Of a stretch of DNA of 64,000 bases, positions 43,765-50,537 are shown piece after piece. Below the pieces are notes generated by a model. The model saw nothing but the letters and a program-made list of their open reading frames with translations, did not search any database and had not been told where the DNA came from. Each line of letters begins with the position of its first letter. Positions within the stretch are counted from its first letter, which is position 1. This DNA is from Streptomyces sp. CG 926 (lineage in GTDB: Bacteria > Actinomycetota > Actinomycetes > Streptomycetales > Streptomycetaceae). The stretch is from positions 1,157,776 to 1,221,775 of the forward strand of contig NZ_QGGZ01000001.1 of the NCBI RefSeq assembly GCF_003148825.1, in the 5' to 3' direction. The translations under genes were made by a program, and so were the position numbers.

Positions 43765-44065
43765 TCCGGCCGGCCGGCTCCGCCGGTGAGCGGGGTCCCG
43801 CGCCCTGGGAGGAGTCCCCCCTGGCCGGGCGGCCTCGCGGGCGCCGCCCAGAACCGGCAGGAGCCGATCGGAGCAGCGCCGGACGGCGAGCCGGGACGGG
43901 TGACCAGCCCCGGCGTCCGACACCACGCCCGTCGAACCCCCGGCCGGCCGCACCCTCCCGGCGAGGCACGCCGCAGGCCCGCCCGCGCGTGCACACGCCG
44001 CGCCAGGTCCCGGGGCGTCACGACCCAGCCGCCCCGGCGGGGACCGGCACCGGCACAATGAAGCC

Positions 44066-44860
44066 ATGCCCGAAGGCGACAGCATCCGGCGCGCGGCGAC
44101 CCGCCTGCACACCGCCCTCGCAGGCCGCGTGCTCACCCGCAGCGACCTGCGCGTCCCCCGCTTCGCCCTCGCCGACCTCACCGGCCGGGTCACCCTCGAC
44201 GTCACCCCCCGCGGCAAGCACCTCCTCGCCCGCTTCGAGGGTGGCCTCACTCTGCACAGCCACCTCCGGATGGACGGTGCCTGGAAGGTCTTCGCCGCCG
44301 GTGAGAAGTGGCGCGGTGGCCCGGATCACGAGATCCGGGCCGTCCTCGGCACGGCCGAGGCCACGGCCGTCGGCTACCGCCTCCCCGTCCTGGAACTGAT
44401 CCGCACCGCCGAGGAAGACCGCGCCGTCGGCCACCTCGGCCCCGATCTCCTCGGCCCGGACTGGGATCCCGACCTCGCCGCCGCGAACCTCCTCGCCGCC
44501 CCGGAGCGCCCGCTCGGCGAAGCCCTGCTCGATCAGCGCAACCTCGCCGGCATCGGCAACATCTACAAGGCCGAGCTCTGCTTCCTGGCCCAGGTCACCC
44601 CGTGGACCCCGGTCGGCGCGCTCCCCGAGTCGACCCTCCCCCGGCTGGCCGGGGCCGCCCACCGGCTGCTGGCCGCGAACACCGGCGAGCGGCCGGGCCC
44701 GCGCAACACGACCGGCAGCCGCCGCCCAGGCCAGGACCTCTTCGTCTACGGCCGCGCACACCGCCCCTGCCTGCGCTGCGGCACCCCCGTCCGCGAGGCC
44801 CCCCAGGACGACCGCCCCACCTACTGGTGCCCCCGCTGCCAGCAGGGCCCGACCCCGTAG
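44066..44860 (+). CDS. nei: Fpg/Nei-family DNA glycosylase/AP lyase
   Basis: 264 residues. Catalytic N-terminus PEGDSIRRAATRLH (Pro2 nucleophile after Met removal, Glu3), Lys of the beta-hairpin in RGKHLLARF, DNA-binding helix-two-turn-helix EALLDQRNLAGIGNIYKAELCF, and a C-terminal zinc finger CLRCGTPV to YWCPRCQ. The PEGDS start and the CxxC-CxxC finger are like the mycobacterial/streptomycete Nei2 group rather than MutM. Removes oxidised pyrimidines. Same strand as lhr; probably part of a repair neighbourhood. Confidence 0.94.
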   Translation: MPEGDSIRRAATRLHTALAGRVLTRSDLRVPRFALADLTGRVTLDVTPRGKHLLARFEGGLTLHSHLRMDGAWKVFAAGEKWRGGPDHEIRAVLGTAEATAVGYRLPVLELIRTAEEDRAVGHLGPDLLGPDWDPDLAAANLLAAPERPLGEALLDQRNLAGIGNIYKAELCFLAQVTPWTPVGALPESTLPRLAGAAHRLLAANTGERPGPRNTTGSRRPGQDLFVYGRAHRPCLRCGTPVREAPQDDRPTYWCPRCQQGPTP

Positions 44861-44900
44861 GCAGCGGGCACGGGCCCCAGGACGCACCACCGCACACCGA

Positions 44901-44930
44901 TTGACGGTCCGTCAGATACGGTCGTACGGT
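44901..44930 (+). promoter_or_regulatory. Leaderless promoter with TetR-like operator before SDR gene
   Basis: TTGACG (44901-44906), 18 bp, TACGGT (44925-44930), six bases, then ATG at 44937. TGACG-GTC-CGTCA (44902-44914) is a 13-bp inverted repeat overlapping the -35, of a kind bound by many TetR regulators. Confidence 0.6.
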
Positions 44931-44936
44931 CCCGGC

Positions 44937-45707
44937 ATGCCCACACCCACGCACCCGTACGGCCTCACCGGCCGCACCGCCCTGATCACCGGCGCCGCCA
45001 GCGGTATCGGCCGCGCCACCGCCGTCCTGCTCGCCGAGGCGGGCGCGCACGTGCACTGCGCGGACCGCGACGAGCAGGGACTCGCCGAGACGGCCGCCCT
45101 CGTCGCCAAGGCCGGCGGCGTCGCCACCGTCCACCCCCTCGACGTCACCGACCGGGCCGCGCTCCGGGCGGCCGTCACCGCGGCGGGCCCGCTCGACATC
45201 ACGGCCGCCATCGCCGGGGTCATGCACAGGAGCAGCGTCCTGGAGACGACCGACGAGGACCTCGACCGGATCCTGGACATCAATTTCAAGGGAGTCCTGC
45301 GCACCTGCCAGGAGGCCGCCCGTTCCATGATCGAGGCGGGCCGCCCCGGTTCCATCGTCACCATGGCCTCCGGCGCCGTGGACGCCGCCCAGCCCGGCCT
45401 GCTCTGCTACAGCGCCGCCAAGGCCGCCGTCGTCCAGTTGACCAAGACCCTCGCCACCGAGGCCGGCCCGCACGGCATACGGGTCAACGCCGTCGCCCCG
45501 GGATGGATCCGCACCCCCATGACCGGCCGCCACAGCCCCGAGGTCCAGCAGCAGACCGAGGCGGCGATGGTCCGCATGTCCCCGCTGCGCCGGGTCGGAG
45601 AGCCGCAGGACATCGCCCGGGCGGTGCTCTACCTGGCCTCGGACGCCTCGTCCTTCATGACAGGTCAGATTCTTCGCCCGAACGGTGGGGTGTCCATGCC
45701 CTGGTAG
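44937..45707 (+). CDS. Short-chain dehydrogenase/reductase
   Basis: 256 residues. Classical SDR: cofactor motif ITGAASGIGRA, DVTDRAALRAAV, NxAG region AAIAGVMH (Asn replaced by Ala-Ile-Ala), catalytic Ser in MASGAVDAA and YxxxK as CYSAAKAAVVQ, then NAVAPGWIRTPMT and FMTGQILRPNGG. The ASP in CADRD points to NAD(H). The ATG at 44937 lies about 7 bp after a -10, so a leaderless message is likely. Substrate unknown. The 3' end overlaps a small convergent gene by 53 bp. Confidence 0.92.
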   Translation: MPTPTHPYGLTGRTALITGAASGIGRATAVLLAEAGAHVHCADRDEQGLAETAALVAKAGGVATVHPLDVTDRAALRAAVTAAGPLDITAAIAGVMHRSSVLETTDEDLDRILDINFKGVLRTCQEAARSMIEAGRPGSIVTMASGAVDAAQPGLLCYSAAKAAVVQLTKTLATEAGPHGIRVNAVAPGWIRTPMTGRHSPEVQQQTEAAMVRMSPLRRVGEPQDIARAVLYLASDASSFMTGQILRPNGGVSMPW

Positions 45708-45930
45708 CCCCTTCGACCGCCGCCGACGCCTTGCGCCGCGCCTTGCGTACCGGGCCCGGCACACAGTGCACCGGCAGCAGCCCCAGCCCCCAGCCGCCCA
45801 CCGCCACCGCGCCCTCCACGGCCCCGGACTCGGCGGGCGCCAGTACCAGCCGCAGCACGGCCCACCACCACAGTGCCCCCACCGTCAACGCGAGGACCGA
45901 CACCGCGGGTATGCGCAGCAACCGCCGCAC
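45655..45930 (-). CDS. Small membrane protein (91 aa)
   Basis: 91 residues from a GTG with GGAGG eight bases upstream. Two hydrophobic segments: LLRIPAVSVLALTVGALWWWAVLRLVLA and a shorter VEGAVAVGGWGLGLLPVHCV; basic tail RKARRKASAAVEGATRAW. No family recognised. Convergent with, and overlapping, the SDR gene. Confidence 0.65.
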   Translation of the reverse strand: MRRLLRIPAVSVLALTVGALWWWAVLRLVLAPAESGAVEGAVAVGGWGLGLLPVHCVPGPVRKARRKASAAVEGATRAWTPHRSGEESDLS

Positions 45931-46006
45931 GACTGCCTCCCAGGGGCCGGAACCCGGACGGGCCCATCCTCCCGCACCCTCCGCGCCCCCGCACCCAGAA
46001 CGGCCG

Positions 46007-46045
46007 GGAGCCCCGGCCGGTGCACCAGGCACCGGCCGGGGCTCC
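46007..46045 (-). terminator. clgR terminator
   Basis: Perfect 17-bp stem (46007-46023 with 46029-46045), loop ACCAG, 28 bp after the clgR stop; GGAGCCCCGGCC arm. Confidence 0.8.
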
Positions 46046-46073
46046 GGCCACGCTCAAACACGCACGTGCTCGC

Positions 46074-46454
46074 TCACGCGGCTACGACATTCACCGCTTC
46101 CGCAGGCGCCTTGATGGTCACCCGCTCCGGTCCACCCGTGACCGAAGCCATGGAGACCGAATTGAGCATCGGGCGGACCGGCACACTCACCGGTTCGCTT
46201 GCCGCGGCCGACTGTGCCAGCTCGGCCAGCGACAGTTCGTCACTGACTTCGCGCATCAGCTCGGACATCCGTACGTCCAACGCGTCGCAGATCGCGGAGA
46301 GCAGCTCGGAGGATGCCTCCTTCTGCCCCCGCTCCACCTCGGAGAGATAGCCGAGAGAAACTCGGGCCGACGAGGAGACTTCGCGCAGAGTACGGCCCTG
46401 GCGCTGGCGCTGCCGACGCAGCACGTCACCCAGCAGGCGACGGAGCAGAATCAT
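46074..46454 (-). CDS. clgR: ClgR, XRE-family activator of clp/lon protease genes
   Basis: 126 residues. One [57 protein letters not shown] (residues about 8-60, quoted here only as positions of the domain: [11 protein letters not shown] and GYLSEVERG are the diagnostic blocks). The C-terminus ends VNVVAA; in Streptomyces ClgR the two last alanines are a ClpP recognition signal, and they are conserved here. Located just upstream of cinA-pgsA, the standard place. GGAGG precedes the ATG at 46454. It turns on protease genes and is destroyed by ClpP, giving feedback. Confidence 0.92.
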   Translation of the reverse strand: MILLRRLLGDVLRRQRQRQGRTLREVSSSARVSLGYLSEVERGQKEASSELLSAICDALDVRMSELMREVSDELSLAELAQSAAASEPVSVPVRPMLNSVSMASVTGGPERVTIKAPAEAVNVVAA

Positions 46455-46563
46455 CGGTGGCTCCCTCCTCTGACCGTGTAGCCGCATCCTTCACGCCCCA
46501 CCGTACCGCCTCGCGCCGCGGCCGTGCGGGGAGCGATGTCGTGTTCACTCAGGGCTGCAAACA

Positions 46564-47154
46564 TCAAATCCCCCCGTTCTGTTCCGTATCCTGCCCCCGC
46601 GCATTCTCGCGGAGTTGGTCCGAGAGAAGCCTGAGCACTGTGCGTGCACTCTCCCTACGAATTTCCGCACGGGAGCCTTTCAACCTCAGACGGACCGTTT
46701 TCCTGCTCCCCGGACCGTCCACCGCGACGAAAACGGTGCCCACCGGCTGCCCGTCCTGCGGCTCCGGACCGGCCACCCCGGTCGTCGAAATCCCCCACGA
46801 AGCGCCCATCACGCGCCGCACTCCGGCCGCCATCTCCGCCGCGACCTGCGCGTTCACCGCGCCTTCGGCCGCGAGCAGTCCCGCGTCCACCCCGAGGACC
46901 AGGTGTTTGATCTCCGTCGCGTACGCGGTGACCGAGCCGCGGAAGGATCGGGAGGCTCCGGGGACGGCCGTGAGCTCGGCGGCGACCATGCCGCCGGTCA
47001 GTGATTCCGCCACCGCGAGGGAGTGGTCACTCTCCGCAAGCAGGCGCAGCGCATCCGCAGCCACCTCGGTCACGTCCGCCGCTTCCGAAGCCGCTTCCGA
47101 AGTGGCTCCCGGAGCGGATTGCGCCGCCGGAAATTCCCCCGCCGCGTGGGTCAC
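46564..47154 (-). CDS. CinA C-terminal-type nicotinamide-nucleotide amidohydrolase
   Basis: 196 residues. Only the C-terminal (PncC) domain of CinA is present: LLAESDHSLAVAESLTGGMVAAELTAVPGASRSFRGSVTAYA, with the catalytic Ser of AESLTGG and Tyr of TAYATEIK, and GISTTGVAGPEPQDGQPVGTVFVAV. The MoaB-like N-terminal domain of CinA is missing, as in other streptomycetes. It deamidates NMN in the pyridine nucleotide cycle. GTG start overlaps the pgsA stop (GTGA). Head region of about 30 residues is Ala/Glu-rich. Confidence 0.93.
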   Translation of the reverse strand: MTHAAGEFPAAQSAPGATSEAASEAADVTEVAADALRLLAESDHSLAVAESLTGGMVAAELTAVPGASRSFRGSVTAYATEIKHLVLGVDAGLLAAEGAVNAQVAAEMAAGVRRVMGASWGISTTGVAGPEPQDGQPVGTVFVAVDGPGSRKTVRLRLKGSRAEIRRESARTVLRLLSDQLRENARGQDTEQNGGI

Positions 47155-47807
47155 TTCGCGGCCCGCTCCGCGGCGAGACCCTGGCGGCGCAGCACGACCG
47201 CCTGACGGATGTAGTCCAAACCGGTGACGACGGTCAGCACGACGGCGATCGCCATCACCCAGAAGCGCATGGTCGCCAGCGCTCCGGTCAGGGCGAGGAC
47301 GTACATGCCCACGGCCGTGCCCTGGGCGAGCGTCTTCATCTTGCCGCCCCGGCTGGCCGGAATCACTCCGTAGCGGATGACCCAGAACCGGAGCAGGGTG
47401 ATCCCGAGTTCCCGCCCGAGGATCACCCCGGTCACCCACCAGGGGAGGTCACCGAGCCAGGAGAGACAGATCAGCGCCGACCCCATGATCGCCTTGTCGG
47501 CGATGGGGTCGGCGATCTTGCCGAAGTCCGTGACCAGGTTGTACGTCCGGGCCAGGTGCCCGTCGAAGATGTCCGTGATCATGGCGACGGCGAACGCGGC
47601 CCAGGCCCAGGCCCGCCAGGCCGGGTCGTAGCCGCCGTCGGCGAGCAGCAGCAGGACGAAGCCCGGCACCAGCACGAGCCGGATCATCGTCAAGATGTTG
47701 GCGATGTTCCACAGGCTGGCCTGATTGACCGCCGCGGCCCCCAGCTTCGCGCCGGGTACGGGCCGGCGGCCGGTCCCGCCCGCCGCAGATGCCGGGACTC
47801 CGGTCAT
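47151..47807 (-). CDS. pgsA: CDP-diacylglycerol-glycerol-3-phosphate 3-phosphatidyltransferase
   Basis: 218 residues. CDP-alcohol phosphotransferase motif D-x2-D-G-x2-A-R-x8-G-x3-D-x3-D is complete in [21 protein letters not shown] and IADPIAD (about residues 78-104). Six TM segments. Makes phosphatidylglycerol phosphate in the membrane. The ATG overlaps the rimO stop (ATGA) and its stop overlaps the start of the cinA-type gene, so rimO-pgsA-cinA are translated in coupling. Confidence 0.95.
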   Translation of the reverse strand: MTGVPASAAGGTGRRPVPGAKLGAAAVNQASLWNIANILTMIRLVLVPGFVLLLLADGGYDPAWRAWAWAAFAVAMITDIFDGHLARTYNLVTDFGKIADPIADKAIMGSALICLSWLGDLPWWVTGVILGRELGITLLRFWVIRYGVIPASRGGKMKTLAQGTAVGMYVLALTGALATMRFWVMAIAVVLTVVTGLDYIRQAVVLRRQGLAAERAAK

Positions 47808-49291
47808 CCGGCCGCCTCCTCGAACTCCATGCCGAGCGGCTCGGCGACCAGGTCCACACCCAGGGTGCCGACCACCTTTGCCGTGACGATACGCCCAGGG
47901 ACCAGGCCCGTGCTGTCCGTGAAGACCACTTGGCCGTCCGTTTCGGGCGCCTGGTGCGCGGCGCGCCCGTAGGCGCCCTCGCCGTCCTCGTCGACGGCCT
48001 CCACGGTCTCGACGAGCACTTCGAGAGTCTCCCCGATGCGCTCCTCGGCGCGCTGGGAGGTGAGCTCCTCGGCGAGCCGCTGCATGTGCGCGAGCCGCTC
48101 GGCGATGGTGTCCTCGTCCAGCTTGTTCTCGTAGGTGACGGCCTCGGTGCCGTCCTCGTCGGAGTAGCCGAAGACGCCGATGGCGTCGAGCCGCGCGTGG
48201 GTGAGGAAACGCTCCAGCTCGGCGAAGTCCGATTCCTTCTCGCCGGGGAAGCCGACGATGAAGTTGGAGCGGACGCCGGCCGTCGGGGCCTTGGAGCGGA
48301 TGGTGTCCAGCAGCTCCAGGAAGCGGTCGGTGTCACCGAAGCGGCGCATCGAGCGCAGCACGTCGGGGGCGGAGTGCTGGAAGGACAGGTCGAAGTACGG
48401 CACGACCTTGGGGGTCGAGGTGAGTACGTCGATCAGCCCGGGCCGCATCTCGGCGGGCTGCAGGTAGCTGACGCGGACGCGCTCGATGCCGTCCACCTCG
48501 GCCAGCTCGGGCAGCAGGGTCTCCAGCAGCCGGATGTCGCCGAGGTCCTTGCCGTACGAGGTGTTGTTCTCGGAGACCAGCATGATCTCCTTGACGCCCT
48601 GCTCGGCGAGCCAGCGCGTCTCGCCCAGCACGTCGCTGGGGCGGCGGGAGATGAAGGAGCCCCGGAAGGACGGGATGGCGCAGAAGGAGCAGCGCCGGTC
48701 GCAGCCGGAGGCCAGCTTGACCGAGGCGACCGGGCTCTTGTCCAGGCGGCGGCGCAGGGGGGCGCGCGGCCCGGAGGCGGGCGCCAGCCCCTCGGGGAGG
48801 TCCGCGGGGGCGGCCTCGGGCTCCTGGGCATGGCCGGGCAGGGCCACCTCGGCGTCCTGGCGGGCCGCCGGGCTGATCGGCAGCAGCTTGCGCCGGTCAC
48901 GCGGGGTGTGGGAGGCGTGGATGCCTCCGTTGAGGATGGTCTGGAGGCGGTCGGAGATGTCGGCGTAGTCGTCGAAACCGAGGACTCCGTCGGCTTCGGG
49001 AAGCGCTTCGGCGAGCTCCTTGCCGTAGCGCTCGGCCATGCAGCCGACGGCGACGACGGCCTGGGTCTTGCCGTGATCCTTGAGATCGTTGGCTTCCAGC
49101 AGGGCGTCTACGGAGTCCTTTTTGGCGGCTTCGACGAAGCCGCAGGTGTTGACGACGGCTACGTCCGCATCGGCGGCGTCCTCGACGAGCTCCCAGCCAT
49201 CCGCCGCCAAGCGGCCTGCGAGCTCCTCCGAGTCCACCTCGTTACGGGCGCAGCCAAGAGTGACAAGGGCGACGGTACGGCGTTCGGGCAT
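47804..49291 (-). CDS. rimO: Ribosomal protein S12 methylthiotransferase
   Basis: 495 residues. Same family as MiaB but the RimO branch: N-terminal cluster cysteines in [25 protein letters not shown] and VGCMAERYG, radical [11 protein letters not shown] in [17 protein letters not shown], and a C-terminal TRAM domain. An Ala/Pro/Glu-rich insertion (about 150-185) before the radical SAM domain is a lineage feature. Adds methylthio to the beta carbon of an Asp of S12. ATG at 49291. First of the rimO-pgsA-cinA operon. Confidence 0.95.
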   Translation of the reverse strand: MPERRTVALVTLGCARNEVDSEELAGRLAADGWELVEDAADADVAVVNTCGFVEAAKKDSVDALLEANDLKDHGKTQAVVAVGCMAERYGKELAEALPEADGVLGFDDYADISDRLQTILNGGIHASHTPRDRRKLLPISPAARQDAEVALPGHAQEPEAAPADLPEGLAPASGPRAPLRRRLDKSPVASVKLASGCDRRCSFCAIPSFRGSFISRRPSDVLGETRWLAEQGVKEIMLVSENNTSYGKDLGDIRLLETLLPELAEVDGIERVRVSYLQPAEMRPGLIDVLTSTPKVVPYFDLSFQHSAPDVLRSMRRFGDTDRFLELLDTIRSKAPTAGVRSNFIVGFPGEKESDFAELERFLTHARLDAIGVFGYSDEDGTEAVTYENKLDEDTIAERLAHMQRLAEELTSQRAEERIGETLEVLVETVEAVDEDGEGAYGRAAHQAPETDGQVVFTDSTGLVPGRIVTAKVVGTLGVDLVAEPLGMEFEEAAG

Positions 49292-49348
49292 GGACTCAAG
49301 ACTACTTCGTCCCGGCGTCGGCCCCTGCCGCAAGTCCCCCTACAGCAA

Positions 49349-49382
49349 GATCCCCGGGGTGCGGCGCAGCACCCCGGGGATC
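49349..49382 (-). terminator. Terminator after the RodZ-like gene
   Basis: Perfect 14-bp stem (49349-49362 with 49369-49382), arm GATCCCCGGGGTGC, loop GGCGCA, 36 bp after the stop at 49418. Confidence 0.8.
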
Positions 49383-49417
49383 CGGATTCAAGCCTTCCGC
49401 CCTAGGGCGGGCCCGTG

Positions 49418-50317
49418 TCAGCCCGCCTGGGGCTGGTCCGGGGCAGGGTCGGCCTTCGTGTATTTCAGACGCTCCACCTGACCCGGCTGGAAGTCGTCCT
49501 TGATCTCCTTGCCGTTCACGAAGAGCTTCACGGCCCCGGCGTCGCCGAGCACGAGGTCGACGGACTCCTTGTCCGTGAAGGTCTTGGACTCACCCTGCGT
49601 GAGGGTGCCGTCGAAGAGCAGCCGGCCGGTGGAGTCCTTCGCGGAGATCCAGCTCTCACCGGTGTCGGCCGTCAGGACCACGGTGACGAGGTCCTTGGGC
49701 GCGGCGGCGATCGCGCTGTCCGAGGGCTCCGGCTTGGCCGCCGGCGGGGTCTGCTGGGGCGGTGCGGCCGGCTTGGCGCCGCCGCTCTGCTTGGGTGCGG
49801 GCTTGGGGGAGGCGGAACCTTCCGCCACCGGGCGCTTGTCCTTCTCGTCGCCACCGCTGAAGGCGGTGAAGCCGACGAAGCCGATCACGGCGACGATGGC
49901 GGCCACCATGGCCGCGGTCCAGTTGGGCCGCTGCCGCTCGGGGCGGATCCGCTCGGCGTCGAACATCGGCGCGGCCGGCGTGGGTGCCGGCCGGCCGCCG
50001 TGGGCCGCGTCGTAGCTCTCGACCAGGGGTGCCGGATCGAGGCCCACGGCGCGGGCGAGCGTACGGATGTGACCGCGGGCGTAGACGTCGCCGCCGCACC
50101 GCGTGAAGTCGTCCTCTTCGATCGCGTGCACGATCGGGATGCGCACGCGGGTGGTGGAACTGACCTCGTCGACGGTGAGCCCGGCGGCGATCCGGGCCTT
50201 CTTGAGGGCCGTCCCGATGGACGGTCCTTCGACGGGACGTTCGACGATGCGGTCCTCGGACCGGTCGTCGGTCGAAGGCCGCTCTTCTTCGGGGGAGTTG
50301 GAGTTGCCGATGGACAC
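49418..50317 (-). CDS. RodZ-like HTH membrane protein (HTH_25 + DUF4115)
   Basis: 299 residues. Acidic head, HTH (about 33-100: IGTALKKARIAAGLTVDEVSSTTRVRIPIVHAIEEDDF, GDVYARGHIRTLARAVGLDP), a TM at about 132-152, a Pro/Lys/Ala linker and a C-terminal extracytoplasmic DUF4115 domain with VTVVLTADTGESWISAKDSTGRLLFDGTL (residues about 210-238). This is the architecture of RodZ, which links MreB to the wall. GTG at 50317 follows AAAGG. Lies downstream of ftsK on the same strand. Confidence 0.88.
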   Translation of the reverse strand: MSIGNSNSPEEERPSTDDRSEDRIVERPVEGPSIGTALKKARIAAGLTVDEVSSTTRVRIPIVHAIEEDDFTRCGGDVYARGHIRTLARAVGLDPAPLVESYDAAHGGRPAPTPAAPMFDAERIRPERQRPNWTAAMVAAIVAVIGFVGFTAFSGGDEKDKRPVAEGSASPKPAPKQSGGAKPAAPPQQTPPAAKPEPSDSAIAAAPKDLVTVVLTADTGESWISAKDSTGRLLFDGTLTQGESKTFTDKESVDLVLGDAGAVKLFVNGKEIKDDFQPGQVERLKYTKADPAPDQPQAG

Positions 50318-50537
50318 GTGGGCGCCTTTCGAGCGTGTAGCCACCTGCTGGAAGTCCAGTCTAGGGGGGTGACGAAAGGGTGGAGCAACCGGAGGGTGCA
50401 CTCCCTACGCCATCCGAATGGCGAAGGGAGGTCGTGCTCGGGTGCGGCGGCCCAGCGCTGTGAGCGTTCTCGCGCGCCTACCGCCACCTCTCTTCAACTT
50501 GACGCGGGCCCAAGGGAAACGGTTGCCCGCGATTTCA

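Larger units (their letters stand above)
43407..44065. other. Gene-free spacer between lhr and nei
   Basis: 659 bp. No supported gene: the open frames on both strands are low-complexity Arg/Gly/Pro products of GC-rich sequence. It contains two copies of a 47-48 bp direct repeat (43481-43528 and 43718-43764). Confidence 0.7.
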
